Below, piece after piece: positions 24,506 to 31,908 of a DNA stretch of 39,545 nucleotides. The stretch is taken from the NCBI GenBank assembly GCA_021846945.1, contig JAJZVZ010000023.1, positions 1 through 39,545 on the forward strand, read 5' to 3'. Position 1 is the stretch's first letter. The number at the start of each line of letters is the position of its first letter. This stretch comes from Acidobacteriota bacterium (GTDB taxonomy: Bacteria > Acidobacteriota > Terriglobia > Terriglobales > Acidobacteriaceae). Both the position numbers and the translations under genes were made by a program. Below the pieces are notes generated by a model. That model worked only from the letters and a program-made list of their open reading frames with translations. It was not told the DNA's origin and did not search any database.

Positions 24506-24871
24506 ATGGATTGGTCAGCCGTAGCCATTTTTGTTGCAGTTGTATTTCTTTTTGTCCTTTTCAAGCGCGCTGGGCAGATTGCGGCCAAAGACGCGCAGAC
24601 GCACCTGCAGAATGGTGCTCTGATTATCGACGTGCGCACGACCGGTGAGTTCAGCGCAGGCCATCTTCCCAAGGCGATCAATCTGCCTCTTGATGGAATT
24701 GAAACCAGCCTGCCGCGACGCGTGAAGAATAAGGATCAGGTGCTTCTGCTGCATTGCCAGAGCGGCATACGCAGCGGCATGGCAAAAAGGAAACTGAAGG
24801 CCCTCGGCTATGCCAACGCCTTCAATCTTGGTTCCTATGGGCGCGCGGAACGCATTGTGAACAGCAGGTAA
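24506..24871 (+). CDS. Membrane-anchored rhodanese-like protein
   Basis: This 121-residue protein has one N-terminal transmembrane helix (about 5-19) followed by a rhodanese domain. The domain begins at ALIIDVRTTGEFSAGHLPKAINLP and carries the active-site loop HCQSGIRSG with Cys84. Such proteins move sulfur (sulfane) between acceptors or sense thiol state. The membrane anchor and single domain are typical of small YibN-like rhodaneses. The ATG at 24506 is preferred over that at 24500 because TAAACT lies 9 nt before it. It follows the molybdopterin enzyme, and sulfur delivery to molybdenum cofactor is a possible but unproven link. Confidence 0.85.
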   Translation: MDWSAVAIFVAVVFLFVLFKRAGQIAAKDAQTHLQNGALIIDVRTTGEFSAGHLPKAINLPLDGIETSLPRRVKNKDQVLLLHCQSGIRSGMAKRKLKALGYANAFNLGSYGRAERIVNSR

Positions 24872-25023
24872 TGTACTTTAGCGACTGCCGATAAGCCGTT
24901 CTTCATATTGAGAAGACGCAGCGCGTCAGTTATTGAGGCTGCGGAAACAGTGCAAATGGCAGGCGACTTCAGCGGGAGAAATCCAGCAGCGGCTCAAGCC
25001 CTTGCTCAGACTACGGTGCTTTC

Positions 25024-25043
25024 GGCACGACTGAAGTCATGCC
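25024..25043. repeat. REP-like palindrome in convergent intergenic gap
   Basis: GGCACGAC-TGAA-GTCATGCC forms an 8-bp stem with one C-A mismatch. It resembles the short palindromes with a TGAA loop that I associate with intergenic DNA of Terriglobia genomes. It lies between the convergent rhodanese and pabBC genes. Only one copy was noticed in this window. Confidence 0.5.
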
Positions 25044-25098
25044 CTGACACAAAGCCCTGGACTCAACTCGTTTTTCCGCAAGCCGTATAGCTGTGTCC

Positions 25099-26997
25099 TC
25101 AACCTTCCCAATCGATGATCACGCGACGAAGGCCGCGGACGGCGTTACTCAGATACACCGCGTCGGCCTGGCGCAAATCGTCGATATGAAGCACGCGCTC
25201 TCCGGCATTCGGGTACGTCTCCAGCACATGACGCCGGTACACTCCGGCCAGCAGTCCGCACTCGACAGGAGGCGTGTACAGGCGGCCCTCCTTCTCGACA
25301 AAGATATTGCTGATGGCGCCTTCGGTGACTTCCTCGTTGCGATTCAGGAAGAGCACATCGTCGAAGCCCGCCAGCGTAGCGGCGCGGAAGGCATCCGAGT
25401 ACAACGGCCGATGCGTGGTCTTGTGAAAGAGCATTGGATTCCACGGGTCGGTGCGCCGCCGCGAGATGCGCACCCATCCGGACTCGGTCCGGCCGCGCGT
25501 TTCCGCCAGCACTTCGCATGTAATGTGCAGGCCGCCATCGCTGTCGAGCAGCAGCCGCACCTTGCGCGAACCGTGGCCCGCGAATGCCCGCGCATGTTTC
25601 TCCAGGACCTCTTTGACCTCGCTGCGTTCACAGGGAAATCCAAAATATTGCGCCGAATCTTCCAGACGGTCCAGGTGCAGCTCAATAAGTGGATACTCAT
25701 CTTTCCATAGCAGTGTCTCGACCAGCGAGAACCGTTCCGGCAGCCAACCTGAAGAGCATGTCAGAAACTCTGCCTTAAGCTGGCACTCGCGGAACTCCGC
25801 CGCGGGATCGGAGTCGATCACGATGCCGCTTCCCACGCCCATCCTGCCGCGGCTTCCCTCCAGCTCTAACGTGCGGATTGCCACATTGAAGACCGTCTGC
25901 TGTGGCGAAAAGTAGCCTATGGCCCCTGTATAGACGCCCCTCGGCTCGTCCTCGATCTGCGCCAGCAGTTGCATGGCCCGCACCTTGGGCGCTCCCGTCA
26001 CTGACCCGCACGGGAACAGCGCCCGGAAGATGTCCTGGAATCGAATCCCGCCCCGCAGGTCGGCCGTTACCGTCGAGGTCATCTGCCAGAGCGTGGGGTG
26101 ACGCTCTACGGCAAACAGATCTTCCACCCGCACACTTCCGAACTCGGCGAGGCGGCCCAGATCGTTGCGAAGCAGGTCTACGATCATCACATTTTCGGCG
26201 CGGTTCTTGGGGTCGTTGCGCAGCCATTCCGCCTGTTGGCGATCCTCCAGCGTCGTACGGCCGCGCCGGGCAGTGCCCTTCATCGGCCGCGTGATGATAC
26301 GCCGCCGCTCGCCCGCCTCGTCTACGCGGAAAAACAGCTCAGGGGAAAATGACAGAATATGCCCTCCGGCAGCCCAGTGCAGAAACGCGCCGAAATCCGC
26401 TGGCTGGCGCGCGCGCAGCCGCGCATAAAGAATCGCCGTATCGGCTGTGGTATGCACGCGAATCGGCGCGGTGAAGTTGAGCTGATAGACGTCGCCGGCG
26501 CGGATCCACTCCTGAATGGTTACGATCCGTGCAGCGTATTCCTCTTCGGTGAGAGCGAACTCGGCTTCAATCGCCTGTCCGGCTGCCGCATCAGCGCCTC
26601 TGCGTAGTGCGTCAAGTCCCGGCGGCTCGCCGCCGGTGAACTGCCCGGTGCGATGATCGAAAAGAAAGACGCGGTCGTAGATGCCAAACCACGCCAGCGG
26701 TTGTCCCGCCAGGCCGGGCCGCAACCCGGCGGCTGGCTCAAAGCATTGGCCGCACTCATATCTGAAAAATCCCGCGACGGTGAGCCCCTCGCCAACGGCG
26801 CGCTCGATCTCCTCAAATAAACCTGGGAGCTCCGCCAATTCATGGGCTGCGCAGATGCGCCGGGGCGCAAGGAACAACCGCGTGTACGGCTCCCGCTCCG
26901 CATCGGCACCGCCTTTTGCACTTTCCAGCAGCACCGTTGCCGGCGTCTGCTCCACCAGCGTGTAAATATCCGCGGGAACGAGATACCAGCGGTTCAT
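25099..26997 (-). CDS. pabBC: Aminodeoxychorismate synthase component I fused to aminodeoxychorismate lyase
   Basis: This 632-residue fusion makes p-aminobenzoate for folate. The N-terminal part (about 1-420) is the chorismate-binding PabB domain, with RPMKGTARRG (Lys240) and FPCGSVTGAPKVRAM (328-342). The C-terminal part (about 425-632) is a PabC-type class-IV PLP lyase. Its likely PLP lysine is Lys526 in FHKTTHRPLY, and EGAISNIFVEKEGRLYTPP is also present. The separate glutaminase subunit (PabA) is not in the window. It starts 21 nt after the stop of the upstream Ig-like gene on the same strand, so the two may be cotranscribed. The start ATG at 26997 gives the family's normal N-terminus, but no strong SD is seen. 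Confidence 0.93.
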   Translation of the reverse strand: MNRWYLVPADIYTLVEQTPATVLLESAKGGADAEREPYTRLFLAPRRICAAHELAELPGLFEEIERAVGEGLTVAGFFRYECGQCFEPAAGLRPGLAGQPLAWFGIYDRVFLFDHRTGQFTGGEPPGLDALRRGADAAAGQAIEAEFALTEEEYAARIVTIQEWIRAGDVYQLNFTAPIRVHTTADTAILYARLRARQPADFGAFLHWAAGGHILSFSPELFFRVDEAGERRRIITRPMKGTARRGRTTLEDRQQAEWLRNDPKNRAENVMIVDLLRNDLGRLAEFGSVRVEDLFAVERHPTLWQMTSTVTADLRGGIRFQDIFRALFPCGSVTGAPKVRAMQLLAQIEDEPRGVYTGAIGYFSPQQTVFNVAIRTLELEGSRGRMGVGSGIVIDSDPAAEFRECQLKAEFLTCSSGWLPERFSLVETLLWKDEYPLIELHLDRLEDSAQYFGFPCERSEVKEVLEKHARAFAGHGSRKVRLLLDSDGGLHITCEVLAETRGRTESGWVRISRRRTDPWNPMLFHKTTHRPLYSDAFRAATLAGFDDVLFLNRNEEVTEGAISNIFVEKEGRLYTPPVECGLLAGVYRRHVLETYPNAGERVLHIDDLRQADAVYLSNAVRGLRRVIIDWEG

Positions 26998-27018
26998 ACG
27001 AAGAAAAAATCTTGCCGG

Positions 27019-28050
27019 CTATTTCACCGTTAGCGTCAACGTTGTGGAGTGCGTAATTGCCGTTACACCATTGGTGGACTGACCGGTTACATAGACGGTG
27101 AACGAGCCCGCAGGTGTTGGCGGAGTGTTGGGTGGCCCGTGGTTGTAGTAGTAATACTGCGGGTTGCAGGCCGTCGCTCCCAGCGTCGTCACCAGCCCTA
27201 GCAGCGCCACCAGGACCAGCCGGTTCAGCCAACGCCGCCGGCGCGTTCCCCACGCCAGACCGCCCAGACCCAGGATTCCGGGAAACAGCAGCGCCCACGC
27301 CACCGGGTTACCGTGCCCTCCAACCCCTGCGGGTGGTACTGCCATGGCCTGCCCCTCAGCCTGTGTCTGAATCACCATCGAGCTTGTCGGCGGGCAGGCA
27401 GTTGCAGGGGAACCAGCCGGGCAGGTCACCGGCGTGTTTGCCAGAATTTCCACGTTTTGCGGCGAAAAGGTGCAGGTGGATTGATCCGGAAGTCCCGAGC
27501 AGGAAAGCGAAATAAACATCGGAGAAGGAAGCGCCGCATTGTTCTCCGGCGTGATCGTCACCGTGGCCGTTGCGGAACCACCGGGGCTCAGCGTGTTGCT
27601 GGGTACAAGCGGTGTAACCGATACCTGAAAGTCGGGGGTTGTCGTAACTTGCCCCTGTACGTTCGCGGCGGCCGAAACCGACTTCTGGTAGGCCGTGCTG
27701 CCGCTGTAAACCGCGGTCAACGAATGTTTCCCGCCCGGCAGATCAACAACCGTTGTCGCCTGCCCTTGAGCGTTCAAAAACACGGACCCCAGCTGGCGCG
27801 TCCCGTCGTCGATAGCCACAGACCCACTGGCTGGATTTCCGTCCGTCCCGGTCACCTTCACGGACGCCGTGGCCTTGGTGCGGCCGCTCTGGTCGTGGGT
27901 TTCCACGTTCAGCGTGGTTTGCGTGGCTTCGCTCGCCGCGGCCAGCGCGTGCGCGGCAGACACCGGGAGCACAGGCAATGCCAGCGCCAGGGCCAATCCT
28001 GCAACTAACTCTAGCCGCAGTCCGCGGCAGTCCAAACCTCTCACGTGCAC
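27019..28050 (-). CDS. Ig-like repeat membrane protein
   Basis: This gene encodes 343 residues. An N-terminal hydrophobic segment (about 12-35) acts as signal or anchor. A Big_3-like Ig domain (about 43-130, ending GKHSLTAVYSGSTAY) is followed by a second beta-rich region rich in Ser/Thr/Pro. A C-terminal block contains two hydrophobic helices split by TRRRR, and then a short beta tail (TTLTLTVK). Ig domains with this WALLFPGILGLGGLAW-type helix are common in Acidobacteria surface proteins; adhesion or envelope roles are plausible. The annotated TTG start (28059) is replaced by GTG at 28050 because GGAG lies 3 nt before it. It is followed by pabBC after 21 nt. No catalytic motif is visible. 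Confidence 0.65.
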   Translation of the reverse strand: MHVRGLDCRGLRLELVAGLALALALPVLPVSAAHALAAASEATQTTLNVETHDQSGRTKATASVKVTGTDGNPASGSVAIDDGTRQLGSVFLNAQGQATTVVDLPGGKHSLTAVYSGSTAYQKSVSAAANVQGQVTTTPDFQVSVTPLVPSNTLSPGGSATATVTITPENNAALPSPMFISLSCSGLPDQSTCTFSPQNVEILANTPVTCPAGSPATACPPTSSMVIQTQAEGQAMAVPPAGVGGHGNPVAWALLFPGILGLGGLAWGTRRRRWLNRLVLVALLGLVTTLGATACNPQYYYYNHGPPNTPPTPAGSFTVYVTGQSTNGVTAITHSTTLTLTVK

Positions 28051-28272
28051 CTGCTCCAAATCTGAAGAGAAATCGCGTACCTGCGGTTTGTCTCAGCGTA
28101 GAAGTTTATTGTATCCGGCGGGGGCGCACCCAGGCCATCAAAGACGTTCTTTAGACGCTTCCCGAGTGAGAAGGATGTTTCCGGCTGGACCGGCGCCGGG
28201 GATCAGGTTGTGTCCGGGTGCAATGGCTCGTGGCTCCCCTCCGCGCTATGCTGTCTGGTTGAGGTGAACGCC

Positions 28273-29505
28273 ATGACTGAAACAGCCTCCCGCCCCCAGC
28301 CTGCCCGCCGCGGCGGGCTTGCCTACCTGACTGCCGTTCTCGACGAACTCCGCGCCAAGGGGACGTATTTCAAGCTTCGCGTGCTTGACGATCAGCAGGC
28401 CCCTGTTTGCCACTATGACGGTCGCGAGGTCATCAACCTGGCCAGCAACAATTATCTGGGACTGGCCAACGATCCGCGCCTGATTGAGGCCGCCGTGGAG
28501 GCCACGCGCCGCTTCGGCGTGGGGTCGGGCGCGGTGCGGACGATCGCCGGGACCATGCGCATCCACATGGAGCTCGAGGAGAAGATCGCGCGCTTCAAGA
28601 ACGTGGAGGCATGCGTGGTCTTCCAGAGCGGCTTTGCGGCCAACGCCGGCACGGTGAGCGCCATCCTGGGCAAGGACGACTTCATCCTGTCGGACGAGCT
28701 GAACCACGCCAGCATCATCGACGGTGCGCGGCTGTCACGGGCCAGGATCAAAGTCTTCCGCCACAAAGACGTGGCTCACTGCGAGGAGCTGTTGCAGGAA
28801 GTTGCCGGCGAGCCGGGCCACAAGCTGATCATCACCGACGGCGTCTTTTCGATGGACGGTGACATCGGCCCGGTGGACAAGCTGGCCGCGCTGGCCGGGA
28901 AGTACGGCGCCATCATGATGGTGGACGACGCCCATGCCTCCGGCGTGCTGGGCCGCAACGGTCGCGGCTCGGTGGATCACTTCGGCATGCACGGCCAGGT
29001 GGACGTGCAGGTGGGCACGCTCTCAAAGGCGATCGGCGCGCTGGGCGGCTATGTCTGCGGCAGCCGCGACCTCATTGACTACCTTTATCACCGCGCGCGG
29101 CCGTTCCTGTTTTCGACGTCGCATCCGCCGTCGGTGGCGGCCACCTGCATCGCCGCCTTCGACATTCTGGAGCGTGAGCCGGAGCGCATCGAGCGGCTGT
29201 GGGCCAATACGCGCTACTTCCAGGGCGAGCTGCGGCGGCTCGGGTTCAACATCGGTGGGGTGAACACGCCGGCCACCGAGACGCCGATCACGCCGGTGAT
29301 TGTAGGCGAGGGCCGTGCGGCGATGGAGTTCAGCCGGGCGCTCTTCGACGAGGGGGTTATGGGAACGGGCATTGCGTTTCCCACCGTGCCCGAGGGCAAA
29401 GCGCGCATTCGGCTGATTGTGACCAGCGAGCACACGCGGGCACAGCTTGACCGCGCACTGGAGACGCTGGAGCGCGTGGCGAAGCGGATGGGGATCTTAC
29501 AATAA
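28273..29505 (+). CDS. kbl: Glycine C-acetyltransferase / AONS-family PLP enzyme (KBL-like)
   Basis: This 410-residue class-II PLP enzyme belongs to the alpha-oxoamine synthase family, which joins an amino acid to an acyl-CoA. The PLP lysine is Lys252 in GTLSKAIGALGG. DDAHASG (218-224) holds the PLP ring-binding Asp and His, and GVGSGAVRTIAGT (82-94) is the characteristic block. Sequence flavour is nearest to 2-amino-3-ketobutyrate CoA ligase, which splits 2-amino-3-oxobutanoate into glycine and acetyl-CoA. BioF or serine palmitoyltransferase are alternatives, and no tdh or bio genes are adjacent. The ATG at 28273 has AGGTGA 5 nt upstream. ruvA begins 6 nt after its stop. Confidence 0.8.
   Translation: MTETASRPQPARRGGLAYLTAVLDELRAKGTYFKLRVLDDQQAPVCHYDGREVINLASNNYLGLANDPRLIEAAVEATRRFGVGSGAVRTIAGTMRIHMELEEKIARFKNVEACVVFQSGFAANAGTVSAILGKDDFILSDELNHASIIDGARLSRARIKVFRHKDVAHCEELLQEVAGEPGHKLIITDGVFSMDGDIGPVDKLAALAGKYGAIMMVDDAHASGVLGRNGRGSVDHFGMHGQVDVQVGTLSKAIGALGGYVCGSRDLIDYLYHRARPFLFSTSHPPSVAATCIAAFDILEREPERIERLWANTRYFQGELRRLGFNIGGVNTPATETPITPVIVGEGRAAMEFSRALFDEGVMGTGIAFPTVPEGKARIRLIVTSEHTRAQLDRALETLERVAKRMGILQ
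29498..29503 (+). promoter_or_regulatory. -10 hexamer TACAAT before ruvA
   Basis: TACAAT overlaps the first base of the kbl stop codon and ends 8 nt before the ruvA ATG at 29512. No SD is present. It suggests that ruvA has its own promoter despite the short gap. Confidence 0.45.
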
Positions 29506-29511
29506 AACGCA

Positions 29512-30102
29512 ATGATCGCTCACCTGCGCGGCAAACTCATTCATAAGCAACCCGGCCAGGCCGTCGTCGAGGCGGCGGGCGTGGGGTACGACGTCACCAT
29601 CTCCGTGCCGACATTCACGGCGCTGCCTTCAGTGGGCGCGGAGGCGGCGCTGCACATTCATACGCAGGTCAGCGAGGATCAGATTGCCCTCTTCGGCTTT
29701 CTCGACCGCGAAGAAAAGCGCCTCTTCGAGCGGCTGATCACGGTGAGCGCGGTCGGGCCGAAGCTCGCCATCAAGATTCTGAGCGGTCTTTCAGTCGAGC
29801 GCACGGTGCAGGCCATTCGCGCACAGGATCACGCGCAGCTCACGCGCATTCCCGGCGTGGGCAAGAAGCTGGCCGAGCGGCTGGTGGTAGAACTTAAAGA
29901 CAAGCTGGACGACTTTGCGGTGGCGCCCGTGGCGTCGGCCGTGCAGGGCGCGGCGGTGGAGGATGTGCTGTCGGCGCTGGTGAATCTGGGCTACCAGCGC
30001 GCGGCGGCAGAAAAAGCCATCGAACAGGCCGTGGGCAAGGACAAGGCACTGGCCGGGGATTTCGACGGGCTGTTCCGCGGCGCATTGAAGGTGATCCGAT
30101 AA
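29512..30102 (+). CDS. ruvA: Holliday junction DNA helicase subunit RuvA
   Basis: This 196-residue protein forms the tetrameric core that binds four-way DNA junctions and recruits RuvB for branch migration. The N-terminal OB-fold (MIAHLRGKLIHKQPGQAVVEAAGVGYDV) is typical. Two helix-hairpin-helix motifs follow (ITVSAVGPKLAIKIL and LTRIPGVGKKLAERLVVELKDKL), then a flexible linker and the C-terminal RuvB-binding domain (EDVLSALVNLGYQRAAAEKAI). Length is normal. ruvB and ruvC are absent from the window. It follows kbl by 6 nt and precedes a DUF2461 gene by 12 nt, yet has a promoter-like hexamer of its own. Confidence 0.95.
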   Translation: MIAHLRGKLIHKQPGQAVVEAAGVGYDVTISVPTFTALPSVGAEAALHIHTQVSEDQIALFGFLDREEKRLFERLITVSAVGPKLAIKILSGLSVERTVQAIRAQDHAQLTRIPGVGKKLAERLVVELKDKLDDFAVAPVASAVQGAAVEDVLSALVNLGYQRAAAEKAIEQAVGKDKALAGDFDGLFRGALKVIR

Positions 30103-30105
30103 ACT
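30100..30105 (+). promoter_or_regulatory. -10 hexamer TAAACT before the DUF2461 gene
   Basis: TAAACT overlaps the ruvA stop codon and ends 9 nt before the ATG at 30115, without an SD. Confidence 0.4.
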
Positions 30106-30114
30106 GGCTTCGTC

Positions 30115-30858
30115 ATGGCCCGCACTGCCAAACCGGCTCGAAATACCGCGGCTCCTTATCTTCGTCCCGAGGCGCTGACCTTTCTCCGCAACCTGGCCCG
30201 CCACAATGACCGCGAGTGGTTCACCCCGCGCAAGGCGGAGTTCGAGGAGTTGCTGCGGCAGCCGATGCTGGCCCTGGTGCGCAGGATTACGGATGCGATG
30301 GTTGACTTTGCGCCCAACCACGTGCGCCCGGCGGAGAAGTCGCTCTTCCGGATCTATCGCGATACGCGCTTCAGCGCCGACAAGCGGCCCTACAAGACGC
30401 ACGTGGCGGCGTGGTGGTCGCATCAGGGGTTGGAGAAGACCTCCGGCGCGGGCTACTATTTTCACATCAGCGCCAAAGAAGTGATCATCGCCGCCGGCGC
30501 CTACATGCCGGAGAAGGATCAACTGGCTGCCATCCGCCATTGGCTGCTGGACCACCATCAGGAGTTCAGAAAGCTTCTCCAGAACCGGAAAGTGCGGAGC
30601 GCCTTCGAGGAATTTGAGGGCAATGCGCTGACGCGGCCGCCCAAAGGCTTTCCCAAAGAGCACCCGGCGCTCGATCTGATCCAGTGCCGCCAATGGGGTC
30701 TGGCCGCTACGCTGCCCGCCGCCGAAGCTCTGCAGTCCAATCTTGCCGCGACAGTCATCCGCTATTTCCGCATCGCCGCGCCCGTGGTGGATGCGCTGAA
30801 CACGCCCATCGCCGCGGCTCTTGTCCCGAAAAAGAAGGTGCTCTTCGGGCTCCGATAG
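30115..30858 (+). CDS. DUF2461 (TIGR02453) family protein
   Basis: This 247-residue protein belongs to DUF2461, a widespread family of unknown function. The signature FRIYRDTRFSADKRPYKTH is clear. The opening LTFLRNLARHNDREWFTPRKAEFEE and AGYYFHISAKEVIIAAGAYMP are also typical. No membrane helix, signal peptide or catalytic triad is obvious, so it is probably cytosolic. It follows ruvA by 12 nt, and a promoter-like TAAACT overlaps the ruvA stop. Its function is not known. Confidence 0.85.
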   Translation: MARTAKPARNTAAPYLRPEALTFLRNLARHNDREWFTPRKAEFEELLRQPMLALVRRITDAMVDFAPNHVRPAEKSLFRIYRDTRFSADKRPYKTHVAAWWSHQGLEKTSGAGYYFHISAKEVIIAAGAYMPEKDQLAAIRHWLLDHHQEFRKLLQNRKVRSAFEEFEGNALTRPPKGFPKEHPALDLIQCRQWGLAATLPAAEALQSNLAATVIRYFRIAAPVVDALNTPIAAALVPKKKVLFGLR

Positions 30859-30930
30859 GCAGCATGCGCAGTCGATTTGAAGAGGTCGCTGAAGCGCATT
30901 TCACGCTGTATCCAGCCCTTCCCTGAGGGC

Positions 30931-31006
30931 AAATTCGGGAAAAACCGAAGAAAATCGAAGAAAATGGCATAAAAACCCAAGAAAACTGTGGAAATCCGCC
31001 ATTTTT
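30931..31006. promoter_or_regulatory. Helically phased A-tracts, predicted curved DNA
   Basis: A-tracts of 3-5 bases begin at 30940, 30951, 30961, 30971, 30982 and 30992, a mean spacing of 10.4 bp. A T5 tract begins at 31002 and an AAA lies at 30931. This is the classic arrangement of intrinsically bent DNA. Part of it is a perfect 10-bp tandem CGAAGAAAAT (30946-30965). Confidence 0.7.
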
Positions 31007-31009
31007 CCA

Positions 31010-31015
31010 TTGACT
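31010..31015 (+). promoter_or_regulatory. -35 hexamer TTGACT upstream of HU
   Basis: TTGACT matches the sigma-70 -35 box at 5 of 6 bases and lies directly after the A-tract array. The -10 is unclear; TGTAAC is 21 nt away and CATTGT is 18 nt away. Confidence 0.35.
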
Positions 31016-31189
31016 TTCCCCACCCGAAAGCCGCATTGTAACCATCGACAGGGTTCCTGAGAGCCCGCATGAATACAGGGGTTTCGTGCAAACGTTGCCT
31101 CAGTCGCACTCCCCCATGCGGTACGCGTTTTGCAACGGGCCCCGGCAACACCGGCAGCCCCGAGGGCTTGCCCAGAAGGAGAACATCAC

Positions 31190-31486
31190 ATGGCAACTGG
31201 AATGACCAAGACGGCTTTGACACGGCACATGGCCGAGAAGCTGGAACTCACCAACAAGCAAGCCGCCGCTTTCCTGGATCTGCTGGCTGAGACCGCCATC
31301 AAGGAGACCAAGAAGCACGGCGTCTTCGTAATCCCCGGCATCGGCCGCCTCGTCAAGGCGGAGCGCAAGGCTCGCATGGGCCGCAACCCCCAAACCGGCG
31401 AGGCCATCAAGATCAAGGCCAAGACCGTCGTCAAGTTCCGCGTGGCCAAGTCCGCCAAGGACGTCATCGCGCCCCCCAAGAAGTAG
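31190..31486 (+). CDS. HU-family DNA-binding protein
   Basis: This 98-residue histone-like protein bends and compacts DNA as a dimer. The N-terminal helices (MTKTALTRHMAEKLELTNKQAAAFLDLL) are followed by the DNA-binding beta-arm region (GIGRLVKAERKARMGRNPQTGEAIKIKAKTVVKF), which includes the conserved R-NP turn (RNPQTGE, 65-71). It ends in a basic tail (APPKK). The ATG at 31190 has a strong AGAAGGAGA SD. A frame extension to 31130 is rejected on SD grounds. The upstream region is predicted to be curved, and a strong terminator follows 26 bp after the stop, so it is a monocistronic unit, perhaps autoregulated. Confidence 0.93.
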   Translation: MATGMTKTALTRHMAEKLELTNKQAAAFLDLLAETAIKETKKHGVFVIPGIGRLVKAERKARMGRNPQTGEAIKIKAKTVVKFRVAKSAKDVIAPPKK

Positions 31487-31512
31487 CTTTCCGCGCTCAC
31501 GGACTGGCGAGC

Positions 31513-31562
31513 AAAACGGACGGAGGAAGAGCCGCGTGCTCTTCCTTGGTCCGTTTTTGTTT
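31513..31562 (+). terminator. Strong intrinsic terminator after HU
   Basis: AGGAAGAGC (31524-31532) pairs with GCTCTTCCT (31538-31546). An outer stem AAAACGGAC/GTCCGTTTT (31513-31521/31549-31557) is separated from it by a 2-nt mismatch on each side. A T-rich tail follows. Confidence 0.9.
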
Positions 31563-31699
31563 TAGCCCGAACAGCACTCAGCGCACTTCTCTACCACCAA
31601 CTGACAGACACTTCGCACCTGGCCGCGTTCAAGAAATGTCTGCGGTTCCTGATAGTGCGCATGAGGATGCGCGAGTCTATCCTTCACGTCTTAAAAGAG

Positions 31700-31705
31700 T
31701 TGACA
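31700..31705 (+). promoter_or_regulatory. Perfect -35 hexamer TTGACA
   Basis: The hexamer TTGACA lies about 210 bp before the GLoVer gene. The -10 at the ideal distance (AATTCT, 31723-31728) is poor, so the promoter assignment is tentative. Confidence 0.35.
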
Positions 31706-31837
31706 GGCTTTCTGGGTTATGGAATTCTAATCACCCGGTATTCTGTGTTTCTCTGCATTTTATTTTCCCTATCTTATGTTGTGTCAGTAAGTGAAGAAGC
31801 GATCTTGCGACTGGCCGGCATAGACCGCCAGCGGTGA

Positions 31838-31870
31838 GTGTGCGATGGGCCCGCAACTTGTGTGCGATGG
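31838..31870 (+). repeat. 11-bp direct repeat, 22-bp period
   Basis: GTGTGCGATGG occurs at 31838-31848 and again at 31860-31870, two helical turns apart, just upstream of the GLoVer gene. It could be a tandem regulator site. Confidence 0.45.
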
Positions 31871-31889
31871 TGAGAAAACCTGTCGCACA
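31861..31889 (+). promoter_or_regulatory. Leader hairpin before the GLoVer gene
   Basis: TGTGCGA (31861-31867) pairs with TCGCACA (31883-31889) around a 15-nt loop, a few bases before the GGGAGG SD (31895-31900). It uses the second direct repeat as one arm. Confidence 0.4.
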
Positions 31890-31908
31890 GAACAGGGAGG
31901 GAAGATTC

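Larger units (their letters stand above)
30859..31189. other. Regulatory region upstream of the HU gene
   Basis: These 331 bases hold no gene. They contain the phased A-tract array (30940-30994), a TTGACT -35 candidate (31010-31015) with no clear -10, and a strong AGAAGGAGA Shine-Dalgarno just before the HU start. Confidence 0.6.
31487..31908. other. Intergenic region between HU and the GLoVer protein
   Basis: These 422 bases hold the HU terminator, a TTGACA -35 candidate (31700-31705), two 11-bp direct repeats (31838-31870) and a leader hairpin (31861-31889). A 60-codon frame at 31655-31837 is not supported. No other features were seen. Confidence 0.55.

Noticed and set aside
31087-31100. 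LacI-operator-like TGCAAACGTTGCCT before the HU gene
   Set aside because: It has two mismatches to the consensus and no regulator gene nearby.
31655-31837. 60-codon frame with a hydrophobic middle upstream of the GLoVer gene
   Set aside because: It starts with GTG without SD, and it covers promoter-like and repeat sequences. No homology could be recognised.
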